Assembly: GCA_028873815.1 (NCBI GenBank)
Contig: JAPPNN010000011.1
Span: 1-64,000 of the forward strand
Source of the DNA: Gemmatimonadota bacterium
GTDB taxonomy: Bacteria > Gemmatimonadota > Gemmatimonadetes > Longimicrobiales > Gaopeijiaceae
Direction: 5' to 3'
DNA: 64,000 bases
Below the pieces are notes generated by a model. The model saw only the letters and a program-made list of their open reading frames with translations, made no database searches and was not told where the DNA came from. Below are positions 54,219 to 63,447 of this stretch, in pieces. The number at the start of each line of letters is the position of its first letter. Positions within the stretch are counted from its first letter, which is position 1. The position numbers and the translations under genes are program-made.

Positions 54219-55250
54219 ATGACCGATCCGTTCCTCGCTCTCGCCGTCTTCACGGGCCTGGTTGCGCTTGGCTGCGTCGTCCTGTGGCCCGGCTCCGGCG
54301 TCGCCGCGCGGGTGCGGCGACTGGCCCGCCTGACCGAGCGTGTACGGCTGGAGGACATGCTCAAGCAGCTCTACAAACTCGAGTACGACCGACACCCCGC
54401 CACGGCGGATAGCGTCGCCGGAGGCGTTCAGATCCCGCGAAACCAGGCCATTCGGCTTCTGCAGCGGTTGGAGGAAGAGGGTATGGTGACGGCAAGCGGG
54501 ACCCGGTTCGACCTTACCGAGTCCGGTCGCGGCCAGGCCCTGCGGATTGTGCGGACTCACCGCCTGTGGGAGCGCTTCCTTGCCGACAGGACGGGGACGC
54601 GTCCCGAGGAGTGGCATGACCAGGCGGAAAACCGGGAGCACACGCTGTCGGCGGAGGAGACCGAGGACCTGGCGGCGTCGCTGGGGAATCCGGTCTACGA
54701 CCCGCACGGCGATCCGATCCCGACGGCCTCGGGCGAGATGCCCGCCCGGACGGGGGTGCCGCTGTCGTCTCTGAGAGCGGGAGATCAGGCGGTCATCGTT
54801 CACCTCGAGGACGAGCCTCCCGAGATTTACGGTCAACTTGTCGCGCTCGGGCTCGGGCTGATGGAGCCGGTGCGGCGATTGGAGGGCGAGGCGGGCAGGG
54901 TGCATTTCCAGACCAGCGACCGGCAGTACGAGGTTTCCAGTGCGCTGGCCCGCAACGTGACGGTTGAAATCGCGGAAGACGTGGCCGGGCCCCGCTGGTC
55001 CCGGACGCTGGCCGAAATCGAGCCGGGGGAGGTCGCTACCGTGGTCGGGATCTCGACCCGATGCCGTGGTCCGGCCCGCCGGCGCCTCCTGGACCTCGGG
55101 GTCGTGCCGGGCACGGTCGTGCGGCCCCGGATGCGCAGCGCGGGTGGCGATCCGGTCGCATACGACATCAGGGGCGCATTGATCGCCCTGCGCCGCGAGC
55201 AGGCCGCGCTGATCCATGTCAACGGCGAGTGGCTGGAGGACGGGTCGTGA
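54219..55250 (+). CDS. Membrane-anchored DtxR-type regulator with two FeoA domains
   Basis: A 343-residue metal-responsive regulator. Order: one hydrophobic helix (about residues 5-25, [20 protein letters not shown]), wHTH domain (about 35-105, with [16 protein letters not shown]), DtxR metal-binding/dimer region ([46 protein letters not shown]), then two FeoA/SH3-like repeats (about 185-255 and 265-338). The terminal TM segment and duplicated FeoA are unusual. A second gene, feoB, overlaps by GTGA, so it should control ferrous iron import. Confidence 0.85.
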   Translation: MTDPFLALAVFTGLVALGCVVLWPGSGVAARVRRLARLTERVRLEDMLKQLYKLEYDRHPATADSVAGGVQIPRNQAIRLLQRLEEEGMVTASGTRFDLTESGRGQALRIVRTHRLWERFLADRTGTRPEEWHDQAENREHTLSAEETEDLAASLGNPVYDPHGDPIPTASGEMPARTGVPLSSLRAGDQAVIVHLEDEPPEIYGQLVALGLGLMEPVRRLEGEAGRVHFQTSDRQYEVSSALARNVTVEIAEDVAGPRWSRTLAEIEPGEVATVVGISTRCRGPARRRLLDLGVVPGTVVRPRMRSAGGDPVAYDIRGALIALRREQAALIHVNGEWLEDGS

Positions 55251-57523
55251 CCGCCCAGGCGGCAGCCGCGACGCGCCATGGACCGGGGCCGCGACGCGAG
55301 CAGAACCTGATCCGTCTCGGTCTCAGCCCCCACAAGTGGGATCACCTGATCGCGCTGGCCGGCAATCCCAACGTCGGCAAGACGACCGTCTTCAACGCGC
55401 TGACCGGGCTCCGCCAGCATACCGGCAACTGGCCCGGCAAGACGGTGACCCGGGCCGAGGGCGCGTTCCTGTACGACGGAAGCCGGGTCAAGGTCGTCGA
55501 CCTGCCTGGTACCTATTCCCTCCAGGCCGGCAGCGTCGACGAGGAGGTCGCACGCGACTTCATTCTGTTCGGGCAACCGGATGTGACGGTCGCGGTGGTG
55601 GACGCCATGCGGCTGGAGCGCAACCTGAACCTGGTGCTGCAGATCCTGGAGATCACCGATCGCGTGGTCGTCTGCCTGAACCTGATCGACGAGGCCCGGC
55701 GGCACGGCGTGTCAGTGGATCCGGCGCGGCTGGAGAAGGAGCTCGGCGTGCCGGTGGTGCCGACCGTGGCGCGTCAGGGGGAGGGGATTGACGCATTGCT
55801 GCGCACGGCTTCCGAAGTGGCCACCGGCGCGCGCAAGACGGCTCCGCGCCGCCTGCGCTCGCATCCGGCCGGCGTGGAGGAAGCGGTCGACGCGCTCAAG
55901 CCCCTGATCGTGGACGCGTTCCCGGAGCTGCCCAACGCCAAGTGGGTGGCGCTGCGGCTGCTGAACGCCGACGAACGGGTGACCGAGGCCGTGCGCTCCG
56001 GCGAGATCGGCGATCTCAACCTGGATACGCCCCCGGAAGTGGCCGGTGGCGGCGAGGGGGCGACTGAGAACCGTCCGGCTCGCGCGTCACCACCCGAGGC
56101 GACCGCGGCCCGGGCGCGCATCCTCGATGCCGCCACCCGTCAGCGCTGGACCCTGCGGCCCGGCTTTCAGGACGCCGTTGCGGAGAACCTCTACCGGGAA
56201 GCCGCAAGGATCGGCGAGGCGAGCGTGCATCGGGGACTGAAAAAGGTGGGCGCGGGCCTGGACCGTCGCCTGGATCGCTGGCTTACGAGCCGCGTCCTCG
56301 GCTTCCCGCTCATGCTGGGCATCCTGGCGGTCGTCTTCTGGCTGACGATTGCCGGTGCGAACGTGCCTTCGGCGATGCTCGCCACGCTTCTGATCGACAC
56401 CCTGCACCCCATGCTGCTGAACTTCGGCGAATGGGCCCGAATGCCCTGGTGGCTGAGCGGATTTCTGTTCGACGGGGTGTACCGGGCGACCGCCTGGGTG
56501 GTGAGCGTCATGCTGCCGCCCATGGCCATCTTCTTCCCGCTCTTCACGCTGCTCGAGGACTTCGGGTACCTGCCGCGCGTCGCATTCAACCTGGACTCGC
56601 TCTTCAAGCGTGCTGGCGCCCACGGCAAACAGGCGCTGACCATGAGCATGGGCTTCGGCTGCAACGCGGCCGGGGTGGTCGCGACGCGCGTGATCGACAG
56701 TCCCAGGGAACGCCTGATCGCGGTCATCACCAACAACTTCTCCCTGTGCAACGGGCGCTGGCCGACTCAGATCCTGATCGCGACGATCTTCATCGGGGCC
56801 CTCGTGCCGCCGCACCTGGCGGGTGTGGTCGCCGCCGGCGCCGTCGTGACGATCGCCCTGCTCGGGATCTTCTTCATGTTCATCACTTCGTGGGGGCTGT
56901 CCAACACCGTGCTGAAGGGCGAGGCCACGACCTTTTCGCTCGAACTGCCGCCGTACCGCCCGCCACGGGTCCTGCAGACGCTGTACACGTCGATCATCGA
57001 CCGCACCCTGATCATCCTCTGGCGCGCGGTCCTCTTCGCGGTGCCCGCCGGCGCGGTGATCTGGCTGATTTCGAACATCGGCTTCGGCGGTGCCTCATTG
57101 GCCGAGCACGCGATCGACTGGATGAACCCCTTCGGCGTGCTGCTCGGGCTCAACGGGGTCATCCTGCTCACCTACATCATCGCGATCCCGGCCAACGAGA
57201 TCGTGATTCCGACCATCCTGATGCTCACCGTCCTGACCCTGGGGACGCCCGAACTCGGCGAGGGGGCCGGCGTGATGTTCGAGCGGGATTCGGTTGGGCA
57301 GATGGAGGGATTGCTGGTCGCGGGAGGGTGGGAGTTGCTGACCGGGGTCAACCTCATGCTGTTCAGCCTGCTGCATAACCCCTGCTCCACGACGATCTAC
57401 ACCATATACAAGGAAACGAAGAGCGGTCGCTGGACGGCTGTGTCCGCGCTGCTGCCGCTGGCGATGGGATTCGTGGTCTGCTTCCTGGTGGCGCAGTTCT
57501 GGCGGCTCGCCGGGGGCGTCTAG
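55247..57523 (+). CDS. feoB: Ferrous iron transporter FeoB
   Basis: A 758-residue inner-membrane Fe(II) transporter. N-terminal G protein: [16 protein letters not shown] (G1), DLPGTYSLQ (G3) and CLNLIDEA (G4, NxxD). The membrane part has the Gate motifs: [17 protein letters not shown] and the FNCNAAGVV-like [35 protein letters not shown] belongs to the second. A long linker (about residues 270-345) lies between G domain and membrane. Starts by GTGA overlap with the regulator. A proline-rich FeoC is absent; FeoA lies in the regulator. Confidence 0.93.
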   Translation: MTAQAAAATRHGPGPRREQNLIRLGLSPHKWDHLIALAGNPNVGKTTVFNALTGLRQHTGNWPGKTVTRAEGAFLYDGSRVKVVDLPGTYSLQAGSVDEEVARDFILFGQPDVTVAVVDAMRLERNLNLVLQILEITDRVVVCLNLIDEARRHGVSVDPARLEKELGVPVVPTVARQGEGIDALLRTASEVATGARKTAPRRLRSHPAGVEEAVDALKPLIVDAFPELPNAKWVALRLLNADERVTEAVRSGEIGDLNLDTPPEVAGGGEGATENRPARASPPEATAARARILDAATRQRWTLRPGFQDAVAENLYREAARIGEASVHRGLKKVGAGLDRRLDRWLTSRVLGFPLMLGILAVVFWLTIAGANVPSAMLATLLIDTLHPMLLNFGEWARMPWWLSGFLFDGVYRATAWVVSVMLPPMAIFFPLFTLLEDFGYLPRVAFNLDSLFKRAGAHGKQALTMSMGFGCNAAGVVATRVIDSPRERLIAVITNNFSLCNGRWPTQILIATIFIGALVPPHLAGVVAAGAVVTIALLGIFFMFITSWGLSNTVLKGEATTFSLELPPYRPPRVLQTLYTSIIDRTLIILWRAVLFAVPAGAVIWLISNIGFGGASLAEHAIDWMNPFGVLLGLNGVILLTYIIAIPANEIVIPTILMLTVLTLGTPELGEGAGVMFERDSVGQMEGLLVAGGWELLTGVNLMLFSLLHNPCSTTIYTIYKETKSGRWTAVSALLPLAMGFVVCFLVAQFWRLAGGV

Positions 57524-58902
57524 CGGGGTGCCCCCGCGGCCTCCAGCATCTCCGGCACCCGGCAGAACTTGACCCGCGGACGCCCCTGAGCCTCTCCGGC
57601 CGCCGTTTCGCAGGCGTCCATGCGCGCCCACCCCTCCTTGTCGACCCAGCGAACGCCCCTCCGCTCCAGCAGCCGCGGAAGATCGTCCGCGCGTGAGCTT
57701 CTCCTCCCGGCGGTGACCCCCGCGCCCCGGTCCTCGGCCATAAGGGCGACCGTGCCTGCCGCGTCGGCCTTGTTCGTCCCGATCACCCCCGACGGCCCCC
57801 GCTTCGCCCAGCCGACGACGTATTCACCCGGGACGACCTCCGGGCCATCCGCCAGCGCCAGCACGCGGCCGCCGTCGTTCGGCACGATCCCCGCGCGCTC
57901 GTCGAAGGGCACGCCCGGCACCGGAGCGCCCCGGTATCCCACGGAGCGGATCAGCAGCCCGCACGGGAGCGTCTCCACCAAGCCGGTGCCCTCGGCGCGC
58001 TGGTAGCCGTCCTCCTGCGCGACCAGGCGGTTCCGCTCCACGCGCACGCCGCACACCTTGCCGTCCTTACCCACCACCTCGACCGGCGACACCAGAAAGC
58101 GGAAACGCACGACCCGGTCCCCGTCCCCAGGCTCGGCCTCGGCGTAGCCTCGTAGCGTGTTCATGTTGCGCTTGCGCACGGCGTTGTCCTCGATTTCGGC
58201 CGCGCTCGCGTCGTCCAACTCCAGTTCGGCGGCGTCCACCGTGGCCGAGACCCCGTCCAGGCGACCGAATTCCCGCAGCTCCGGGTTGGTGAACGACGCC
58301 TGCGCGGGACCCCGGCGACCCAGCAGCGTGACCCTCCTCACGCGGCTTTTGCGCAGCGCCGCCAGCGCGTGGTCGGCGATGTCGGTGGTCGCCAGGCGGT
58401 CGGGCGAGAGCACCAGGATGCGCGCCACGTCGATCGCGACGTTGCCGTTCCCGATGACCACCACGTCCTCGCAGTCGAGATCGAATGTCTCGTTCCGGAA
58501 GTGCGGATGGGCGTTGTACCAGCCCACGAACCGCATCGCGGCGTGGCTTCCGGCCAGATCCTCTCCCGGGATGCCCAGGCGGCGGTCGCTCTGCGCCCCG
58601 ACCGCGTAGACGATCTGGTCGTAGCGGGAGCGCAGATCCTCCAGCGTCACGTCTTCGCCAAGCGTGACGTTGCCGAAGTAGCGGACCTCGTCCCGGGCCA
58701 GAAGCTTCGCGTAGACGCGCGCGACCGACTTGATGGCCTGGTGGTCCGGGGCCACGCCGTCGCGCACGAGCCCGTAGGGCGCGGGCAGGTTGTTGATCAT
58801 GTCGATCGCGACGGGGTCGTCACGCTTCAGCAGCGCTTCGGCCGCGAAGAATCCGGCCGGTCCTGCTCCAATGATCGCGATGCGCGTCGGCGATGTCGTC
58901 AC
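57520..58902 (-). CDS. Ferredoxin/adrenodoxin-type NADP+ reductase (FprA-like)
   Basis: A 460-residue flavoprotein electron-transfer enzyme: FAD-binding [40 protein letters not shown]-binding [36 protein letters not shown] and the closing [18 protein letters not shown]. It moves electrons from NADPH to ferredoxin. Start GTG 58902 is chosen as the first codon before the Rossmann strand; an extra N-terminus to 59043 would overlap the cytochrome c gene. Convergent with feoB, sharing a CTAG at the ends. Confidence 0.85.
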   Translation of the reverse strand: MTTSPTRIAIIGAGPAGFFAAEALLKRDDPVAIDMINNLPAPYGLVRDGVAPDHQAIKSVARVYAKLLARDEVRYFGNVTLGEDVTLEDLRSRYDQIVYAVGAQSDRRLGIPGEDLAGSHAAMRFVGWYNAHPHFRNETFDLDCEDVVVIGNGNVAIDVARILVLSPDRLATTDIADHALAALRKSRVRRVTLLGRRGPAQASFTNPELREFGRLDGVSATVDAAELELDDASAAEIEDNAVRKRNMNTLRGYAEAEPGDGDRVVRFRFLVSPVEVVGKDGKVCGVRVERNRLVAQEDGYQRAEGTGLVETLPCGLLIRSVGYRGAPVPGVPFDERAGIVPNDGGRVLALADGPEVVPGEYVVGWAKRGPSGVIGTNKADAAGTVALMAEDRGAGVTAGRRSSRADDLPRLLERRGVRWVDKEGWARMDACETAAGEAQGRPRVKFCRVPEMLEAAGAPR

Positions 58903-59018
58903 GGTCTCGGGGGTCCCTGGGCTCGATGCGGCACATCTGCGGTTGACCGCCACCACGCCCGCAAGCGAGCTTCCGGTCGCACCACATGGAATGCACACTG
59001 ATCCGAGGAACGAAGATA

Positions 59019-59510
59019 ATGACTGGGAACAAGGGGCATGCACCGCTCCCTCAGGCCATCCTCGCGGCGACGCTCTTCACGGCGGCCGCCTGCGGTGGAG
59101 GCGATTCCGGCTCCGCAGGGTCGGGGGAAGCGTCGGACACGGACGCGAATCCGGCGTCGGCAGCCGCCACGGAGCCCGTTGACCTGCTGGCCGGACTCGA
59201 TCCGGCGCTCCTTCCGGAAGGCGTGACGGTCGCCATGGTCGAGCAGGGACGTGACCTCTTCAACGGCGGAGGAATCTGCTATACCTGTCACACCGTCGAG
59301 GCCACAGGCGGGCCGCTCGCGCCCGACCTTACCGACGACACGTGGATCAACGTGGACGGCGAGTACCAGTCGATCATCGAGCTGGTCAAGACCGGCGTCT
59401 CACAACCCATCGAGCATCCGGGCGCGATGCTGCCACGTGCCGGAATGCCGCTGACCGACGAGCAGGTGGAGGCGGTCTCCGCGTACGCATACATTCTGAG
59501 CCGATTGTAG
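59019..59510 (+). CDS. Lipoprotein c-type cytochrome
   Basis: A 163-residue cytochrome c. Lipoprotein signal ending TAAAC, a Gly/Ser/Asp-rich linker (about residues 25-60), haem motif CYTCH (about 98-102) and the distal Met in GAMLPRAGMPLTD. GAGGAACG precedes ATG 59019. It would carry electrons at the periplasmic face. Divergent from the ferredoxin reductase gene. Confidence 0.87.
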   Translation: MTGNKGHAPLPQAILAATLFTAAACGGGDSGSAGSGEASDTDANPASAAATEPVDLLAGLDPALLPEGVTVAMVEQGRDLFNGGGICYTCHTVEATGGPLAPDLTDDTWINVDGEYQSIIELVKTGVSQPIEHPGAMLPRAGMPLTDEQVEAVSAYAYILSRL

Positions 59511-59538
59511 GACTTCCGGGCGAACACACGCGGACACG

Positions 59539-60648
59539 CTAGGAGTCGAAGAGGTCTCCCTGGGTCCCTCCGTGCCTCCGGAAGGCCTTCGTCGAAAGCC
59601 GGGGCCCCTTCCCGTCCAGCCCCAGCTTGCGAGCGGTCGCGCGGAACAGTCGTTCAATCTGCTTCGCGTATTGTCCCTTGCCTCGAAAGCGGGTGTGAAA
59701 CCCGGAGTCGTTCAGCCTGCCGCCGCGCACCTCCCTGATCCTGTGGAGGACCTTGGCCCTCCGGTCGGGGAAATGAGCCTCCAGCCAGTTCTTGAAGTGG
59801 TCGGCCACCCCCAACGGCAGCCTCAGGAGCAGAAAGGACGCGTATGCGGCACCGGCTTCGGCGGCCGCCTCCAGGATAGCGGGTATCTCCTCGTCGTTCA
59901 GTCCGGGAATCACGGGGGCTACGAACACGCCGACCGGTATCCCGGCGGATGAGAGACTCCAGATCGCGTCGAGCCGCCTTGCCGGGACGGAGGTGCGGGG
60001 CTCCATCACGCGTTGCAGTTCGTTCTTCAGGGTGGTTACGGACACCGTCACGTTCGCGCAGTTGTGCGCTGACAGGTCTCCCAGCACATCGGCGTCCCTG
60101 GTCACAAGGTGGTTCTTGGTCACGATGGCCACCGGGTTGCGGAAGTCCCTCAGCACTTCCAGGCAGCCCCGGGTAAGGCCCAGGCGCCGCTCCACCGGCT
60201 GGTACGGATCGGTGACGCCCGACATGCCGATCAGCCTCGGCCGCCAGGAGCTCGCCGAAAGCGCCTCGCGCAGCAACTCGGGCGCCCGGTGCTTCACCAG
60301 GATCTTCCTCTCGAAGTCCAGGCCGGAAGAAAACCCGAGGTATTCGTGCGTAGGACGCGCGTAGCAGTAGACGCAGCCGTGCTCGCAGCCCCGATAGGGA
60401 TTGACCGACGCGTCGAAGGGAATGTCCGGACTGCGGTTTGTCGCTATGATCTCCCTCGTGGCATCGTTGAGGAACTCTGTGCGGGGAGGTTCACCTGCCA
60501 GGTCCGCGGGGTCGATCTCCGTGTGAACCGTTTCGAAACGGTTGGGAGGATCGTAAGGTACGGCACGTCCCTTGAGCCGATGGCGGATCGAAAGGCCCGC
60601 CCGAGGACGGCCCGGATCCCTCCGGAGTTTGACAGTTGGCATCCGCAT
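59539..60648 (-). CDS. PA0069-type radical SAM protein
   Basis: A 369-residue radical SAM enzyme. CEHGCVYCYARPTHEYLG carries the CxxxCxxC cluster motif; SGVTDPYQPVERRLGLTRGCLEVL and the VPVGVFVAPVIPGLND region are typical of the PA0069/SplB-related family. The reaction is unknown. Start is ATG 60648 (MRMPTVK, 60642 also possible); upstream residues of the longer frame overlap the SufE gene. Divergent from sufE. Confidence 0.8.
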   Translation of the reverse strand: MRMPTVKLRRDPGRPRAGLSIRHRLKGRAVPYDPPNRFETVHTEIDPADLAGEPPRTEFLNDATREIIATNRSPDIPFDASVNPYRGCEHGCVYCYARPTHEYLGFSSGLDFERKILVKHRAPELLREALSASSWRPRLIGMSGVTDPYQPVERRLGLTRGCLEVLRDFRNPVAIVTKNHLVTRDADVLGDLSAHNCANVTVSVTTLKNELQRVMEPRTSVPARRLDAIWSLSSAGIPVGVFVAPVIPGLNDEEIPAILEAAAEAGAAYASFLLLRLPLGVADHFKNWLEAHFPDRRAKVLHRIREVRGGRLNDSGFHTRFRGKGQYAKQIERLFRATARKLGLDGKGPRLSTKAFRRHGGTQGDLFDS

Positions 60649-60696
60649 GTCCCAATTTCGGACTTTATTCGGCTTTTTGCAAGGAGATCGCTCCGA

Positions 60697-61107
60697 ATGA
60701 CGCTGGAAGAGCTCGAAAAGAGGCTGAACAGCCTGGCCGACCGAACGCTGAGATACCACTACATCATTCAGCTGGGTCGGCGGCTGCCTCCCATGCCGAG
60801 CGAGCTGAAGACGGAGGCGAATCAGGTGCGCGGATGCATGAGTCCGGCCTGGCTCGCCGGTGGCCTGGAGGACGGTGACCCTCCGGTCCTCCGCTTCGTC
60901 GGGGATTCGGAGTCCGTCATCGTGAAGGGACTCTTCGCGATCCTGGCGGAGGTGTACAACGGCCACCCGCCGGAAGAGGCCCTGGCGGTGGACCTCTCCG
61001 ACGTCTTCGAACGGCTCAAACTGGGGGAAGCCCTGAGCCCGAACCGGCGCAACGGGTTCTATTCGATGGTCGAGAAGATCCGCAGGGTAGCCGCCTCGCT
61101 CGCCTGA
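60697..61107 (+). CDS. SufE-family sulfur acceptor
   Basis: A 136-residue SufE/CsdE-family protein accepting persulfide from a SufS-type desulfurase. The NQVRGCMSPAWLAGG segment has the reactive Cys (about residue 47); GLFAILAEVYNGHPPEEA and LSPNRRNGFYSMVEKIR complete the fold. AAGGAG precedes the ATG. No SufS gene is in this window. The radical SAM gene is divergent, 48 bases away. Confidence 0.9.
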   Translation: MTLEELEKRLNSLADRTLRYHYIIQLGRRLPPMPSELKTEANQVRGCMSPAWLAGGLEDGDPPVLRFVGDSESVIVKGLFAILAEVYNGHPPEEALAVDLSDVFERLKLGEALSPNRRNGFYSMVEKIRRVAASLA

Positions 61108-61116
61108 GATGGTCCG

Positions 61117-61557
61117 TCAGACGGCCTCGATCTCGTAGCCGATGCGCCAGTTGGTCATGTTCTCGGGGTCGTCGGAACCCTCGTCGCCGGGCTGAATCAA
61201 GGCGACATGCTCCCCGATGGGGCCCGTGAAGGTCCTCCGGTATGTGTCCAGCTGGTCGTTGGCGCTGAACTGGTCGAGTTCCTCACCCCGCAGTTCGACG
61301 ACCAGGTGATCGGTCACCTCGCCCTCGAACAGCACCTTGTCGAGGTTCTTCAGGCGGTTCCACCGCGGGCGGTCCGAGATCGAGTAGTGCCCCTGTCCGG
61401 GCATCCGGGTCTCCTGCACCTGACCGCCGTGGTTGTCCGTGATTACCTTCGCCCAAAAGACGAACTCGCCCTTCTCCTTGAAGAACGGCTCCAGGTTGTC
61501 GAGGATCTGCAGCCACCGCAGTGTAACCCTGATCCGCGTTCCGCCCTGTCCAGTCAT
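61117..61557 (-). CDS. Conserved-looking protein of unknown function
   Basis: A 146-residue protein without signal peptide. It opens RIRVTLRWLQILDNLEPFFKEKGEF and has the paired segments FWAKVITDNHGGQVQETRMP and HYSISDRPRWNRLKNLDKVLFEG, then HLVVELRGEELD, an apparent beta-sandwich, C2-like. No family was recognised. It lies 73 bases downstream (in reading order) of the AhpD-like selenoprotein gene on the same strand and probably shares its transcript. Confidence 0.55.
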   Translation of the reverse strand: MTGQGGTRIRVTLRWLQILDNLEPFFKEKGEFVFWAKVITDNHGGQVQETRMPGQGHYSISDRPRWNRLKNLDKVLFEGEVTDHLVVELRGEELDQFSANDQLDTYRRTFTGPIGEHVALIQPGDEGSDDPENMTNWRIGYEIEAV

Positions 61558-61630
61558 TTCCGCCTAGCTCCTTGGTTGTGGGCCCGAGGCACCCGGGCAA
61601 CGGTCGGCGTCAAGGTACGACAAAACGGGG

Positions 61631-62215
61631 TCACACGTCCAGACCCCATTCGCTGATGAAAGTCTCCGGCTCCACCCCCAGGCCATCTGCGATCCGCGTG
61701 ATGTAGTTGAAAAAGCCGACGACCTGCACGGCGTCGTGGATCGCCCGGTCGCTCAATCCCACACGCCGCAGTCGGTCCAGGTCTGCCTCGGTCATGCCCG
61801 TCTGTTTGCGCGTCAGCCTGGTCGCGTAGTCGCACAGTGCCCGGTCTGTCTGGGCAAGCGGCGCCTCGGGCCAGTCGGCCACGATCCGGTGCACCAGCGC
61901 ATCGCCCTCCTCATCGCCCATGCCCATTTCCTGGACCTCTGCCCGGAGGTCATGCGCGTGCGCCTGGGTTCAGTAGAAGCAATCCAGTTCGGCAGAGACC
62001 ACCGTGGCGAGGAGTTCGCGCTGGAATCGGGACAGGGGAGACGGGCCGAACATGATGGCTCCATACTGTGCCATGGTGGTCCGCAGGACCGGCGCATTCA
62101 GGCTCATCACCTGCACGATGTTCCAGACGCGGCCGGAGCGCGCCACCGCCGCCTCGAACTCCCGTCGGAGGAGCCCGGTGGCCTCCGCCGGCGGGATTTC
62201 CTCGATCCAGGCCAT
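61631..62215 (-). CDS. Predicted selenoprotein 3: AhpD-like peroxidase with C-x-x-U
   Basis: Read through the TGA at 61970-61972, this is a 194-residue AhpD/carboxymuconolactone-decarboxylase-type peroxidase (peroxidase-related enzyme family, about 190 residues). MAWIEEIPPAEATG is the family opening; the active site is ELDC-F-Y-U-T-Q-A-H: Cys79, Sec82 and His86, the C-x-x-C-x-x-x-H pattern of AhpD in which the second Cys is the attacking thiol. After the TGA the helical domain continues (ADWPEAPLAQTDRALCDYATRLTRKQTG and VQVVGFFNYITRIADGLG). Conventional calling gives two separate ORFs. A hairpin follows. Mutation is the alternative. Confidence 0.86.
61934..61951 (-). promoter_or_regulatory. 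Candidate bacterial SECIS of selenoprotein 3
   Basis: Hairpin GACCUC-CGGGCA-GAGGUC: six perfect pairs, six-base loop with G as second base, loop 24 bases after the UGA. Confidence 0.8.
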
Positions 62216-62407
62216 GGTTCAGCAGTCCGTGGATAAAGCCGCCCGAGCACCGAGAGCGGCGAGGCGCCGGGTCGGCAAGGCGCGACGAAAGGCCAGTAGC
62301 AGCGCTACGGGCCCGAGGAGCAACGCAGAGCGAAGCGGTCCGGCTCGGATGCATCGCCGCTCGAATGCCGGGGGGCTTTTGTCCACGGGCTGCTCAGTCC
62401 TTCCTCG

Positions 62408-63328
62408 TCACGTAACCGGCTCGAAACGCTGCAGCATCCGGGTGCGCAACGCAACCGCGAGTTCCTTGCGATCGGTGGCGCGCACCGGCGTGTCGCCGAA
62501 CCGGATTGTGCAGTACGCCCGCTTGAGTCCGAAGAGCGCCAGCGCGTGAGGCACGAAGCCGACCCCCTGCCACCAGCAGACCCGGTCGCGGGCCGACGGG
62601 CTTCCGGGAGGCGTTCCATACGATAGCGTCATCCAGTAGACGGGCATGTTGCGCTCGGCGGCGGCGGCCAGGAGCGCCGGCTTCAGCGGGCGAATGGTCG
62701 ATCCGTCGGTGGTTGTGGCCTCCGGGAAGATCAGGACACGGTCGCCGCGCCCCAGGGCCGCCTCAATGTCGCGCCGGACGCGGATCACGTCGCGCTTCCT
62801 GGCCCTGTCGACGAAAACGGTTCCGCCCAGTGCCGCCATGGCTCCCCAGAAAGGCCACCTTCGCACATCGGCTCTGGAAACGAAGACCATCGGCGCGACG
62901 GAGTTCACCGCCGCAATGTCCAGGTATCCGAGGTGGTTGGAGACGACCAGGGCTCCGTCGGGCGGGGGCGTCCCTTCCGCGGATACCCGGACGCCGGTGG
63001 CGAGCATCATGCCCCTCCCCCAGGTGCGCTGGGCTCGGCGCCGAATCCGGGCTCGCAGCCCTGGCCCCGCGGCCCTAAACGCCAGCGTCGGTGCCCAGGC
63101 CGCGAGCATCGCCGTGGCGACAGCGCTGGTCAACAGGAACACCACAACCGTGCGCCGGATCGCGCGGAGCCATTCGCCCGCCCATAGCTGCGGCAGCCGG
63201 GACATTTCGGGCGTGGTGTCGGGCCCTTCGGCTTCGGCGACCGTCTGCAAGCGCGCCCCGGCTCCTTCGTTCGGTGAAGTGGATGACGGATTCACGGAGA
63301 AGCTACAGCCGGTGCCCATGAGGCGCAT
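62408..63328 (-). CDS. PlsC-like 1-acyl-sn-glycerol-3-phosphate acyltransferase
   Basis: A 306-residue membrane-bound acyltransferase adding a second acyl chain to lysophosphatidate or a related lipid. VSNHLGYLDIAAVNS has the HxxxxD motif, IFPEATTTDGSTIRPLKPAL the FPEG-type motif with Ala replacing Gly, and VVFLLTSAVATAMLAAWAP a TM segment. Start is uncertain: ATG 63328 has an AGGG before it, while ATG 63205 removes 41 residues of low complexity. Divergent from the last gene. Confidence 0.8.
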   Translation of the reverse strand: MRLMGTGCSFSVNPSSTSPNEGAGARLQTVAEAEGPDTTPEMSRLPQLWAGEWLRAIRRTVVVFLLTSAVATAMLAAWAPTLAFRAAGPGLRARIRRRAQRTWGRGMMLATGVRVSAEGTPPPDGALVVSNHLGYLDIAAVNSVAPMVFVSRADVRRWPFWGAMAALGGTVFVDRARKRDVIRVRRDIEAALGRGDRVLIFPEATTTDGSTIRPLKPALLAAAAERNMPVYWMTLSYGTPPGSPSARDRVCWWQGVGFVPHALALFGLKRAYCTIRFGDTPVRATDRKELAVALRTRMLQRFEPVT

Positions 63329-63447
63329 GTGCCCTGGCAACCGCGGTGCGTGAAACAAACCGTTTCGGCGGCTCGTACCATCTGGAGCGTGGCTCGACCT
63401 TGCGAGCGTGGCCCGATGAATTCGTCCCAGGACCCGGAGAGAGACCC

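Noticed and set aside
60526..60543. Perfect 18-base palindrome AACCGTTTCGAAACGGTT
   Set aside because: Lies within the radical SAM coding sequence (NRFETV codons) and has no second copy, so chance is likely.
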